Virus record (IMG/VR): IMGVR_UViG_3300026521_000280 | Location: 1-38,162 of that record | Reading direction: 5' to 3' (one strand) | Source: a virus | DNA: 38,162 nt | Shown here: in pieces, positions 7,332 to 16,800 of the stretch | How the letters are laid out: the number at the start of each line of letters is the position of its first letter | Numbering within the stretch: position 1 is the first letter of the stretch | Position numbers and translations under genes: made by a program | The notes under the pieces: generated by a model | The model's input: the letters and a program-made list of their open reading frames with translations, nothing else | Databases searched by the model: none | What the model was told of the DNA's origin: nothing

Positions 7332-8475
7332 AGCGTTAGCAACTATATATAATGAGCCTATGGCTATTGATATGGGAACATTGACTCAATATGTAGGTAT
7401 GCTAACAGAAGAAGCAAAAACGCCTATAAATGATGTTAAAGATGGTGTGAAATATGTGAAACAATACGGAGTAGCGTCTATCTTTATTGATGGAGCTATG
7501 AATAAAAAAGCAGAAGATGGACTATGCGTAAGTATCGCAGGATATGATGAAATCATAGCTTACATAGAGGACGCAGAGGAAGACAATACGGTAGATGACA
7601 TTGTATTGATTGTCGATACTCCAGGTGGAACAGTAGCAGGTGTTGAAAATGTAGCAGTAGCAGTTGAAAATGCCAAAAAACCTATCACAGTTGTAGTAGA
7701 TAATATGATGTGTAGTGGTGGTATGTGGGCTTTTGCTGGAGCAGATAAGATATACGCTACAAATACATCTGTTTTAGGCAGTATAGGTGTGATTGTATCA
7801 TACACAACAGAAGAAGATGGCAAAAAACAGCACCATTTGGTGTCTAAAAATGCCCCAAATAAAAGATGTGATTTAGCTGATAGTAGTTGTATAGATAGAG
7901 TCCAAGAACAAATCAATACATTGGAAGATAAGTTTTATGAGCGTATGGTTAAAGCCTTTGGTAAAACTAGAGAAGAGATAAAAGCAGACTTTAAAGATGG
8001 AGCAGTAGAGTATGCTGATGTTCTATTGGAAAAAGGCTACTTAGATGGTATCGCTACATACCAAGAAGTATATAGAGATTTGGCAACAAAAACAGACACT
8101 TTGGCAACTATGCCACCACAGAGAAAAATAGTAAATTCAACAACGGAGAGTGAAATGGCACTAGATGAAAAAGCCATCGAGGATTTACAACAAACGGTGG
8201 CACAACTTCAAACAAGACAAGATGAGCTTCAAGCTGAAAATGAGCAGTTAAAAGCACAAGCAGAGGCACAATCGTTTATCTTTGGTATGGCTTCACAATA
8301 CGGTATCACAGATAAAAAAGTGATTGATGAAGCAGTAAAAACTGGTAGTAAAGTAGAGGGCGAAAATGTACTATTGAGACATATCGCGTCTAATGGTTCA
8401 GTTGGTGGTGGAGTTGATGAGAACTCAGATGATGATACAGATGTAGAAGCATCTTTTAACCTAAATAACATATAG
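7312..8475 (+). CDS. S49-family prohead protease with scaffold domain (lambda gpC type)
   Basis: 387 aa. Residues about 50-250 are an SppA/S49 serine peptidase: VDTPGGTVAGVEN, the nucleophile region MMCSGGMWAFAGADKIYA with Ser135, and NTSVLGSIGVIVSY. Residues 282-387 form a coiled-coil scaffold (QQTVAQLQTRQDELQAENEQ) with an acidic tail. This protease-plus-scaffold architecture is that of lambda gpC, which processes scaffold and portal during prohead maturation. GAGGAGCTAG precedes the tandem ATG codons at 7312/7315. A nested scaffold start lies at 8155. Confidence 0.92.
   Translation: MMTIASRALATIYNEPMAIDMGTLTQYVGMLTEEAKTPINDVKDGVKYVKQYGVASIFIDGAMNKKAEDGLCVSIAGYDEIIAYIEDAEEDNTVDDIVLIVDTPGGTVAGVENVAVAVENAKKPITVVVDNMMCSGGMWAFAGADKIYATNTSVLGSIGVIVSYTTEEDGKKQHHLVSKNAPNKRCDLADSSCIDRVQEQINTLEDKFYERMVKAFGKTREEIKADFKDGAVEYADVLLEKGYLDGIATYQEVYRDLATKTDTLATMPPQRKIVNSTTESEMALDEKAIEDLQQTVAQLQTRQDELQAENEQLKAQAEAQSFIFGMASQYGITDKKVIDEAVKTGSKVEGENVLLRHIASNGSVGGGVDENSDDDTDVEASFNLNNI
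8155..8475 (+). CDS. Nested scaffolding protein (Nu3-like), internal start of the protease gene
   Basis: An in-frame ATG at 8155 (protease residue 282) follows a good ribosome site (CGGAGAG, 5 nt upstream) and would give a 106-aa protein, MALDEKAIEDLQQTVAQ..., made of a coiled coil plus an acidic C-terminus. In lambda the scaffold Nu3 is made the same way from within gene C. The internal Shine-Dalgarno and the exact domain boundary are visible; the expression is inferred. Confidence 0.7.
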   Translation: MALDEKAIEDLQQTVAQLQTRQDELQAENEQLKAQAEAQSFIFGMASQYGITDKKVIDEAVKTGSKVEGENVLLRHIASNGSVGGGVDENSDDDTDVEASFNLNNI

Positions 8476-8484
8476 GAGTTTTAA

Positions 8485-8811
8485 ATGGCAGACAGAATAG
8501 ATGGTCTTGTAAATGGGTCTCAAAACCCTGAAACAGATAATAGACTGGTAGTAGCAAGTGGAGAGGGAGAACTCAAAAGAGGGCAACTCTTAAAACTAGA
8601 TGATGGTAAACTTAAAAAGATAGCAACTGGAGATACCCCACATAGTATCTTAAGAGCTGGTGTTGATGCTACCGACGGAGATGCTCCGTGTTCATATTAT
8701 ATAAAAGGGGCTTTTAACGAGTCTTTTATTGACTATGGAGACGGTACAGCTGATGAGTTTAGAGAAAAACTAAGAGCAGTTGGCATAGATACATTTGAGC
8801 CAAACAGATAG
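8485..8811 (+). CDS. Head decoration protein (gpD-like)
   Basis: 108 aa, sitting between the scaffold and the major capsid gene as in lambda. It shows the family pattern: GEGELKRGQLLKL, then a central ILRAGVDATDGDAPCSYYIKGAFNE, characteristic of gpD-type cement proteins that trimerise on the expanded capsid surface. The ribosome site is TAGGAG, within a short leader nearly repeated before the capsid gene. Confidence 0.87.
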   Translation: MADRIDGLVNGSQNPETDNRLVVASGEGELKRGQLLKLDDGKLKKIATGDTPHSILRAGVDATDGDAPCSYYIKGAFNESFIDYGDGTADEFREKLRAVGIDTFEPNR

Positions 8812-8820
8812 GAGTTTTAG

Positions 8821-9828
8821 ATGGCAGTAGAATTTAGCAGAGAAAGAGTAGCTCTCGTAGGAGCAGTAAATGAGACACAAAAAGTAGATACAAGTATCTT
8901 CAAACTGATGGTAGGTGGGGTTAAATACTTCAATACTGAAACAATCGAGTATGAAGTAAAAGACAACAAATCTAAAACAGCAGTATATAAATCATTTGGT
9001 GAAACAGCTGAAATTGTAGAAAGAAATGGAACTGATGTTGTAAGAGTGAAACCATACAAAATTAACAGAAGTGTAACCTTTTCTGAGATTGAAGCGTATC
9101 AAAGAGATTTTGGGGCAAACCCTTACGCAAATATTCAAAATATACAGTTTCACGCAACAAAAGAGGCATTATATGATTATTGCCGTGCTGGTGCTTTAAA
9201 AAGACAAAAGAAAATTGTAGCTGAGGTGCTTCAAAACCTAAATTTAGCAAAGCAAGGTGAATTTGCTGGAGCAGACTTCAATATTGATGTAGCAACATTT
9301 AAAACATCAAAAAGTGAAGATAAGTGGGATGAGGCAGACGCTCCTGTATTGGAAGACTTGAGAAAACTTAGAGCGTTATCAAAGGGTACTGTATACCTAA
9401 TGAACTCCAATACATATAGCCAAATGCTGAGAAATGGAGACTTGTTTACAGCAGATAACTCAAATGGTACTCGTAGAAACTTTGATATAGACACAGCGTC
9501 TGATATAAATATTGAAGCTTATAGAGTAGGTAAAGTACTTGACCCGTTAGCAATGTGTGATGTGTATATTTGGGACAGCAAAGATGAAGATGAAACATAT
9601 CTTGATGATGGGATTGTTGTTTGTTCTAAGCCAAATATACTACAAGGTATGTTTGGGGGCATCTACACTAGACCAAAACCAAATGCTGATGCCGTTGTCG
9701 TTGCTACTGAGTGGACAGTAGAAAAGGTTAGAATTGACAACCCTACAACAGATGCTCTTGTTTATAAGTCAGCCCCAATGTATGCTCCAAAAGGCACTAA
9801 GGCTATATCTGTACTTAAAGCGTACTAA
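8821..9828 (+). CDS. Major capsid protein (lambda gpE family)
   Basis: 335 aa, close to the 341 aa of lambda gpE. Features are the N-terminal arm, the region VKPYKINRSVTFSEIEAYQR, the spine-helix segment, LRALSKGTVYLMNSNTYSQML, the DVYIWDSKDEDETYLDDGIVV strand and a TRPKP motif near the C-terminus. It builds the icosahedral shell, with the decoration protein just upstream and head completion proteins just downstream. GGAG precedes the ATG by 6 nt. Confidence 0.93.
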   Translation: MAVEFSRERVALVGAVNETQKVDTSIFKLMVGGVKYFNTETIEYEVKDNKSKTAVYKSFGETAEIVERNGTDVVRVKPYKINRSVTFSEIEAYQRDFGANPYANIQNIQFHATKEALYDYCRAGALKRQKKIVAEVLQNLNLAKQGEFAGADFNIDVATFKTSKSEDKWDEADAPVLEDLRKLRALSKGTVYLMNSNTYSQMLRNGDLFTADNSNGTRRNFDIDTASDINIEAYRVGKVLDPLAMCDVYIWDSKDEDETYLDDGIVVCSKPNILQGMFGGIYTRPKPNADAVVVATEWTVEKVRIDNPTTDALVYKSAPMYAPKGTKAISVLKAY

Positions 9829-9838
9829 GGAGTAAGTT

Positions 9839-10123
9839 GTGCCACTAGAAGATAAGATAAAAGAGTACATCTCCACTCAAACAGACAGAGTGGAGGAGGT
9901 AGTATCTCTACTCAATCTTGAAGAGCTAGAGCTAAAGCAAGATGGGGAACTCAAAAAGGCGTCTATTGACAAGATAAACGCCGTCATAGAGGGGCTTATG
10001 CCACTAGAAGATAAGGTAAAAGTAGAGCTTTTATGTAACCACGGTGGTATAACTGGTGTGGCTGAACTTCCAAAAAAAGAAGCAGAAAGCTTGATAAGTA
10101 TAGGGTGGGCTAAAGTAATATGA
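9839..10123 (+). CDS. Hypothetical head-region protein with internal repeat
   Basis: 94 aa from a GTG start at 9839 preceded by AAGGAG. It begins MPLEDKIKEYI and repeats MPLEDKVKVEL at residue 54; the DNA TGCCACTAGAAGATAAG is repeated exactly at 9840 and 9999. The second copy starts with ATG after GAGGGG and could be an internal start for a 41-aa form. Position after the capsid gene fits a head completion protein (lambda FI-like) but no motif confirms it. It overlaps the next gene by ATGA. Confidence 0.65.
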   Translation: MPLEDKIKEYISTQTDRVEEVVSLLNLEELELKQDGELKKASIDKINAVIEGLMPLEDKVKVELLCNHGGITGVAELPKKEAESLISIGWAKVI

Positions 10124-10425
10124 AAAAACTGATAGCGAAAACGACTAATTTTATCAAAGAGCGTACAGGCATAGGAGATACAATCCTATATAATGGAACG
10201 CTCGAATTGACTTGTATGGTTGAGTATAATAAACTAAAAGAAGTCAAAAAAGATGATGAAATCGTTTCTACTATCATTTTTCATAGTGTAGAGCTTGATA
10301 ACCCCCCAAGAATAGCTGATAGTATCATTTTTAACAATGATAGATACTCAGTAATCGAGTTCACTATCATTGGAGACAAATACGATATTCAAGCCGTAAA
10401 ATCACAACATCAAAGAGGTAGATAG
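10120..10425 (+). CDS. Putative head-tail joining protein (FII-like position)
   Basis: 101 aa. Mostly beta, with pairs of strands (DTILYNGTLELTCMVEYN, VELDNPPRIADSIIFNNDRYS) and the pattern of small head-tail connector proteins in which an early strand is followed by an IADSIIFNNDRYSVIE-type strand. It lies between the capsid and the tail completion genes. ATGA overlap at the start and one-base overlap with the next gene at the end. Exact family not certain. Confidence 0.6.
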   Translation: MKKLIAKTTNFIKERTGIGDTILYNGTLELTCMVEYNKLKEVKKDDEIVSTIIFHSVELDNPPRIADSIIFNNDRYSVIEFTIIGDKYDIQAVKSQHQRGR

Positions 10426-11045
10426 TGGAATTTTATGTCAATGGTGTAGATGTTTTTAAGGTGTTTCAGGACATGGCAACTTATGCCCCAAATATCGCAC
10501 TTGAACAGATGTCTAAAGCTGGGAGTGAAGTACGAGAGCAACAAAGAAAAGCACTTAAAAGTACAACAGTCCATACAGTAACACGAGTTGGCAAAAATGG
10601 TAAAAAATATCTCGCAGATGCTGGAGCTTCACGAGCATTTGGAGCTAGAGAGGAAGATAATCAAGACGCAAATCCATCAAATATGGCTAGTTTTATCAAT
10701 AGTTTTTTAATGGAGGGGCGTATGGTTATGGTTGTTAATGGTTCTCATAGAGCATTTAGACCTATACTTAGAAGAGATGGGGAGGTGATAGGCGTTGGAA
10801 ACTTAGTGGGGGGTGTAAGCAAAGAGACTCACGCTATTTTACAAAGAATGAATGATAATAAAATCTTAAGCGATTATCCTATTCGTTCGCAACTCGCAAC
10901 TAAAAAACAGATAGGTACACATTACGCTGATACAGGTAATTCGAGAGCCAAACCAAAGGTAGTAGAGTATCTAACTAAAGGCTACGAGAAAACAATGGAG
11001 AGAGTTATCAAAAAAAGTGAAAAACAAATAAAGGCTAAATTGTGA
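10425..11045 (+). CDS. Tail completion / minor tail protein (HK97 gp10 or lambda Z type)
   Basis: 206 aa from a GTG start. The N-terminus (ALEQMSKAGSEVREQQRKALK) is the long helix typical of this family, followed by a positively charged beta region and a Lys-rich C-terminus (RVIKKSEKQIKAKL). Such proteins seal the head-proximal end of the tail. It is the third of four head-tail interface genes in series. Calling Z versus gp10 is not possible by eye. Confidence 0.65.
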   Translation: MEFYVNGVDVFKVFQDMATYAPNIALEQMSKAGSEVREQQRKALKSTTVHTVTRVGKNGKKYLADAGASRAFGAREEDNQDANPSNMASFINSFLMEGRMVMVVNGSHRAFRPILRRDGEVIGVGNLVGGVSKETHAILQRMNDNKILSDYPIRSQLATKKQIGTHYADTGNSRAKPKVVEYLTKGYEKTMERVIKKSEKQIKAKL

Positions 11046-11539
11046 AAAATCAAAGCGAAATCGCACATTCCATAGCCCTTTATCTAAAAAGCAATCAAGA
11101 TTATTTACAATTATTGTCAGATATGTATAATATTGGAGATATGGCATTTATGGCAAATATGGATACGCTGGGTAGTGGTTGTGATAAGCCAAACGCTACA
11201 AATGTGATATGTTTATCCGTAGGCGAAGACCCAAATAGTATAGATTATGCCGTAGCAGTTGAAGTGATAATCAAAAGAAAACGCTCAGATGCTAGGAACT
11301 TTGACATAACAGAGATAGATGGCGTTACAGTAGATAATACTATAATAGCGATGGACTTGTTTTTACAATTTATCCACAAAAAAGTAAAAGATTATATCCA
11401 AGGTGGTATAATTGTAGGCACAGATGTTTTAAAAGGTTGTCAAGTCGTACATACTCAAAATACACGCCCTTTGGGGGAAAATTTTGATGATATTTATGGC
11501 AAGGTATCTTTTAATTTTAACCAAAAAAAATGTCAATAA
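11042..11539 (+). CDS. Tail terminator protein (lambda U-like position)
   Basis: 165 aa from a GTG start overlapping the previous stop. It has the alpha-beta alternation of tail terminators, with an N-terminal helix, central strands (IDYAVAVEVIIKRKR) and a C-terminal strand (KVSFNFNQKK). It is placed directly before the tail tube gene, where the terminator ring protein lies in siphoviruses. It caps the growing tail tube and fixes its length with the tape measure. Confidence 0.6.
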   Translation: MKNQSEIAHSIALYLKSNQDYLQLLSDMYNIGDMAFMANMDTLGSGCDKPNATNVICLSVGEDPNSIDYAVAVEVIIKRKRSDARNFDITEIDGVTVDNTIIAMDLFLQFIHKKVKDYIQGGIIVGTDVLKGCQVVHTQNTRPLGENFDDIYGKVSFNFNQKKCQ

Positions 11540-11548
11540 AGGAATAAG

Positions 11549-12712
11549 ATGGGAGCAACGCTAAAGAGTATAAAAATGGCTCGTTGTAATGATGATGGGA
11601 CAATAGTAGATAACCCCGTTGTTATTGATTTATGTGTAGAGTCTAGTGATGTAAAAATCGGATATAATTATGTAGATGTAAACTGCTTACTAAGCAAAAC
11701 ATCAGACAAAAAACAAGGTAGTTCAACAATAGATGGAAGTTTGACTTTTAACCTAAACAAACAAACAGCATATCTACTTCACTTGCTAGTCTTAGGGCAA
11801 TATACATCAAAAGTTGATGACGCAACAGATGATTGGGCTGCTGATACAGAGTATCACCTTGGAGATAAAGTAAATCACTCAAACGATACACATACTCTCA
11901 CTTGTACTAGAGTGAAAGATGATAGCAAATCAGGTAGTGATGAGCCTACAACAGAAGTAACAAACAGCACAAAGATAACACAAGACAATAATGTTACTTG
12001 GGCAATAACTCCACTTTTCAAAAAAACAGCTATTGAATTACAAGACACACCTATAAAGGTAGCAATTGAGTTTGGTATAGATGATGGTACAGGTGGAGAT
12101 ATATTCTATAAAAGATATGAAGCCGTCGAGTTTGTAAACCTACCAATAAGTGTTGAGAATACAGACAAAGTACCACAATATCAAGTCAATATTGTAGGAA
12201 ACTCTTTTGTGGACAGTACAGACTCAGAGTGGACAACTCCACTAGATGGTATCGCTGGAGCTAAGATGGTTCATCTTGGTAGAGATTATTACTCAGCTAA
12301 TACAGATGATACAACTACTTTAGCCCTTGATGGCAACTATGGGTGTGTTCAAAAGTTTGATTTAACTTTAGATAAGGGTGTTACAGTTAAAAAAGGGCTT
12401 AACAAATGTTCAATCTCAACAAGAGATATTAAAGCAGATGGGAATATAAGCCTTGATTTTACCGTAGAAGAGTATAAAAAATACAAAAATAACGAGAGCT
12501 TCACAGTTGATTTAAAAATCGCTGATGAGGGTTGTTATATTGAGTATGTGTTTGATACAGTAAAAGCAGAAACAGTTGACCCTGTAACACCAAGCAGAAC
12601 AGAGGTGATGCTAGACCCACCAATATGGGCAGTTTCAAATCCTAAACTCGTTGGTGTAACAATCGTTTACCCTGAGTTTATGGCTGATGATGGTACTCTT
12701 GTAGAGTTTTAA
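11549..12712 (+). CDS. Major tail tube protein with inserted carbohydrate-binding-like domain
   Basis: 387 aa, longer than typical tube proteins (about 240-260 aa). The tube fold is suggested by the N-terminal strands and the DTPIKVAIEFGIDDGTGGDI and EAVEFVNLPISVE segments. Residues about 95-160 (DDWAADTEYHLGDKV, then a Cys-containing loop, NNVTWAIT) have the pattern of CBM5/12-like modules (W..dT.Y..GD.V ... W). Such add-ons decorate the tail exterior in several phages. It precedes the tail chaperone genes. An AAGGAATAAG ribosome site precedes the ATG. Confidence 0.8.
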   Translation: MGATLKSIKMARCNDDGTIVDNPVVIDLCVESSDVKIGYNYVDVNCLLSKTSDKKQGSSTIDGSLTFNLNKQTAYLLHLLVLGQYTSKVDDATDDWAADTEYHLGDKVNHSNDTHTLTCTRVKDDSKSGSDEPTTEVTNSTKITQDNNVTWAITPLFKKTAIELQDTPIKVAIEFGIDDGTGGDIFYKRYEAVEFVNLPISVENTDKVPQYQVNIVGNSFVDSTDSEWTTPLDGIAGAKMVHLGRDYYSANTDDTTTLALDGNYGCVQKFDLTLDKGVTVKKGLNKCSISTRDIKADGNISLDFTVEEYKKYKNNESFTVDLKIADEGCYIEYVFDTVKAETVDPVTPSRTEVMLDPPIWAVSNPKLVGVTIVYPEFMADDGTLVEF

Positions 12713-12717
12713 CATAT

Positions 12718-12795
12718 AGTGGTAGCACTTAGCCATTCGGTGTTACCACTTCTAAAAGAATGGCTATTTTTAAGCACTTTATGGAGTGTTTAAAA
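12718..12795 (+). ncRNA. H-type pseudoknot plus hairpin between tail tube and chaperone genes
   Basis: AGTGGTAGCAC (12718-12728) pairs with GTGTTACCACT (12740-12750), 11 bp with one G-U. Its 11-nt loop contains TAGCCATTC (12730-12738), which pairs over 9 bp with GAATGGCTA (12758-12766), giving a classical pseudoknot. TTTTAAGCACT / AGTGTTTAAAA (12768-12778/12785-12795) follows as a hairpin with loop TTATGG. G-U pairs are allowed only on the plus strand, fitting an RNA element in the late message. It could attenuate transcription, stabilise the abundant tube mRNA or control chaperone translation. Confidence 0.7.
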
Positions 12796-12814
12796 TATTA
12801 TTAAAGGATTTAGA

Positions 12815-13519
12815 ATGGCAAACAATAAAAGAGATACTTTGATAGTTATCGCAGAAGCATATAAAAAGATGGATATAGAGCTTACTGCTAAATTAGAAGA
12901 GATTTTAGGTGTTTATCCTGAAGTGGATTTTGAAGATTTTGATAGCGAATTTGGGCAAATCACAAGACGAAACATATTAAATATGGTTAGAAAACTGTAT
13001 GATAAAAAAGATAAAAAAGTCAAAGATATTGAAAAACTTGTAAAAACTCAATCGTTACCCAAAGAGCTACAAGACGCACTAGATAAAGTAGGCAATACCC
13101 CTATGGACGAGCCAGAGATAGCAGACAAGACATTGTCTGATATTGACCGTATAAAAGTCATAGAAGAAAAAACGGGAACAAAAGAAGCAGATTGGGATAG
13201 AGATATTTATGACAAATTCTGTGGAATGGTTACATATAAGGTGACAAGCTTTCTTAATGAAAAACAAGAAGTGAAAATAACTCCTATTGGGGAAAAGTTC
13301 GGTCTCGTGTCTCGCGAAGAGATAGCCAAAATCCAAAAAGCAACAAAAGGCATAGCCGAAGACGACCACGAAGAAGTTAAAAAAGCTATTTTAGGAGTTT
13401 TAAGAAAAAATAGACCAGAACTACTTAAAGGTGCCACAGAATGGGAACAAGAGTACATTACATTATTGGTTCGCTCTCAAATACATAAAACTCTAGCAAA
13501 CTTTATTAAGGGTTTTTAG
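12815..13519 (+). CDS. Tail assembly chaperone G (short form)
   Basis: 234 aa, mostly helical, Lys- and Glu-rich, lying between the tail tube and tape measure genes, the position of lambda G. It ends KGF* at a slippery heptamer GGGTTTT (13510-13516), so a fraction of ribosomes continue into the -1 frame. G-type proteins coat the tape measure before tube polymerisation. Ribosome site AAAGGA. Longer than lambda G (140 aa). Confidence 0.8.
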   Translation: MANNKRDTLIVIAEAYKKMDIELTAKLEEILGVYPEVDFEDFDSEFGQITRRNILNMVRKLYDKKDKKVKDIEKLVKTQSLPKELQDALDKVGNTPMDEPEIADKTLSDIDRIKVIEEKTGTKEADWDRDIYDKFCGMVTYKVTSFLNEKQEVKITPIGEKFGLVSREEIAKIQKATKGIAEDDHEEVKKAILGVLRKNRPELLKGATEWEQEYITLLVRSQIHKTLANFIKGF

Positions 13520-13893
13520 TAAAGCTTGTTGAGTGGGAATTTGACAAGCAGAGAGCCAAAAGGGTAAGTGATTTATTCAAGAGTCGTCCAAATCTAAGCG
13601 AAATGGTAGAAGATAGACTCTTGTACCACAACTTAGAGATGGACGACTACACAGAGTTTCTCAAAGATTTTATCCCCCTTTTTGGGGAAAAAGTGCCTGA
13701 ATTTATACTTGAATTATTTAGGGATTTAAAAAAAATCTTTTCAGTGGGCAGTAATGGTTTTGGTGGTACAATAAATGAAACGGTTTTAGATGGTATCCAC
13801 TATATGGAATATCTTGGATATGATGGAGATACAATAGAGCCTTATGTTAGGCTTTATAGAGATAGATTAAATGACAGTTTAAGAGAGAGTTAA
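12815..13893 (+). CDS. Tail assembly chaperone GT (-1 frameshift product)
   Basis: The -1 frame is open from the stop at 13507 to 13893. Slipping at GGG|TTTT after codon 234 gives a 359-aa fusion whose T part begins LVKLVEWEFDKQRAKRV and ends at the TAA that overlaps the tape measure ATG (TAATG). The ATG at 13603 inside the T frame has no ribosome site, so independent translation is unlikely. In lambda and most siphoviruses GT recruits tube protein to the G-coated tape measure. Confidence 0.8.
13510..13549 (+). promoter_or_regulatory. Programmed -1 frameshift signal
   Basis: Heptamer G GGT TTT in the zero frame (13510-13516) is followed directly by TAG, then, after a 7-nt gap from the heptamer, by the hairpin GCTTGT (13524-13529) / ACAAGC (13544-13549). 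Slippery site, spacer and stem match the standard layout of -1 frameshift signals. It fuses the G and T frames. Confidence 0.82.
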
Positions 13894-16800
13894 TGAGTAC
13901 AGTTAAGTTTACAATCAAAGGCGATACGAGTGATTTTACTTCCAAGATGGAAGCCTTAAAAAAGCAATATCGTGATACTCTTAAATCTATCTCTAAAAAC
14001 AATGATGACTTACTAAAAAAACAACAACAACTTACAGCAGAGAGAAATATACAAACAACCCTTACTCCCAGAACAGAAGAGATGAAACTTAGTAATGAGC
14101 GTATATCCCAACTCAACAGGGAGCTAAGGGCATTAAAGGCACTCTCAGCTGAACTAGACGCAAACAAAAGACGCATTAGCTCCCTTGTAAATGTAGAAAA
14201 AGAACAGCTAAATATAAATAAACAAGTATCCCAAAGCTTTGAACTTATGGGGCAAAATATTCTTACTACAATTCGTAGGATTACTCCACTTATTAGTGGG
14301 CTATACCTTTTAAAAAGTGCTTATGACAAAACACTGGGTGTAGGGTTTGATTTTAATAAGGTTATAGAAGCTGAAACAATGGGGCTTAAACTCTTGGTAG
14401 TCCAAAACTTAGCCAATATAGACGCTAAAGGCAAAGCTCTAACCTTACAAGAGAAGTACAACATAGCTCAAAAAGAGTCTGTAAAAATGATGGAGAAAAT
14501 CAAAAACATCAACCCTGAAACTCCGTATAATTTAGCAGATACAGTAAAAGTATATAAAGCACTATATCCACAGTTAATAAGATATGGTGCTACTATGGAC
14601 GATATAGCAGAGATAACCAAAAAGTTTACAATTATAGCCAAAGTAAACAACTTGGAAGTGGATCAATTTATCCGTACAGTCGATACAGCCTTTACAGGCA
14701 ATATGGCACAATCTCAGCTTAAAAATGTACTCGAGAGAATGGGGCTTGACAACAAATCCATAGAAGAAGCCATAAAAAACGGGCAATTATTATCAATAAT
14801 CAAGGATAAATTTAAAGAAGTAAATGAGGAGATGTTAGGACTAAAACAAACTTGGGCTAACGCGTCATCAGCTTTTACTACAAATTGGCAAACTCTTTGG
14901 GGGCAACTACAAAAACCTATGTTTGAAGCTCAAATTAAAGGGGTACAAACTCTAAATGAAGTTATGAAAAACAATATGGATACAATCAAAGAGAGTATCT
15001 TGCTATTTAGAGATTTGGTAGTTGAGGTCTTAGGACTGTATAGTGCTTCAAAATTACTATCAACAGTTCAATTATCACAATCTACGCTTAGTTTTGGTGG
15101 GTCGCTATCCTTAGCAAAAACAAAAATAACAGATTTAAGCAAAGCTATGTGGACTTTCACAAAGTCAAATCCGTTACTTGTAGCTATGGGTGTGGCTATG
15201 ACTGCTTATGAATGGGCTACACATAAAGCAAGAGTGGAACAAAACAAGCTAAATGCCGTAATGGAAACATCACTCAAGACAATATCGGAGATGTCAAAGC
15301 TACAAGCACAAGCAACTCTCGTTACTACTCAAGACGCACTTGGAAATGAAAGAAAAAAACTTAAAGAGTTATACAACCAAAATGACGCATTATATGTCCA
15401 ATATGGAAGAAGAACACAAAGCAATATTTTAGTTGAAGCTGAGATAGAAAAACAAAAAGAGGTTATCTCTAAGGTTGAAGAGAAAATACAACTATTAAAT
15501 GATGTAATCGCTGGTAAAAAAATATCATTAGATACAACAGATAAATTAAATTTTAAAACAGCCGATTTGAAAGACAATGTAGCAAAAACAGCAGATGAAG
15601 CTCAAAGATTATCACAAAATCTTATTCAATCGCTAATGGCACTACATAGAACACAGCGAGATATGGCAGTATTTAGTGGCAGTATGTTAGATGAGCAAAG
15701 AAAGATACTAGATGCCAAAGAGAAACTGGATAATGCTAGTAAAAATTTCACAAAAATAGCTATAAGTGGAGATGTAAAAAGCCCAGAATATCACGAAGCA
15801 TCAACAGCATTATTACAGGCTCAAATAGGGTACAAAAAAACACTCCTTGAGATAGACAAGCAAAAAGCAAACCTAACAGCTCAAATAACAGAAAATGAGT
15901 TTAATCTTTACGCAAATACACTCAAAGGGGCAAATAAAACTAAAGCAGAGGTTGAGTTCGTAAACTCCAAAATAGCAACTCAACAAAATTTAATAAACGG
16001 GTTACAACAAGGCTCAATCAAGTATTTATCAGCAGTTAAAGATTTGGACGATTTAAGAATACAAAAACAATCTCTTTTAAACTCACTCAAAAAAGATGAG
16101 GTAGGGCATACCAAAAAAACAGCAACCCATACAGCCAAAGCAGTTAAAGACACAAACGAGCTATACAAAGAATACCTAAAAATAACAGGACAACAAGCAA
16201 AATTAAAAGAGATAAACACGCAAGAAACTCTAAATAAATTCACAAAAGCAGGGTATAGCAAAAAGCAGATAGCTGAACTTAAAAAGGCACTTGGCAAAGT
16301 CAATAAAGAAGTCACGCTAGACTTCGCTACTCAATTTAAAAATATGTTTGACAGCCTACTCAAAGGCGATATAGCTGGAGCAGTTAAAGGGCTTTTTAAT
16401 GGGATAAGTCAAGATTTACTTGCCGAGCCTATAAAAGCACTTTCTACTAAGTTAAGTGGTATGACTACGGATTTATTTGGAAAGATAGGGAAATCTTTTG
16501 GTAGTTCAGATGGTGGAATGCTTAGTGGTATGTTTGGTCAGGCTCTTGGTGGGTTAGCTTTGGGGGGTATAGGTTCTCTACTTGGCAATGTACTCGATGG
16601 TTGGCTAAACCAAGAAGAAACACCACCTGAGCTAGAGTCTATACACTTAACATCTGAGAGTATGGCAAAATCTTTAGACTTTATAAAAAACGCTCAAAAT
16701 CCTTTATTGAGTTACACGAAAAAGCAAACAGAATACTTATCGATAATCGCCCAATCATTTGGGAATATTGGTAATTCTATGTTAGCAAGTGGGATTGATT

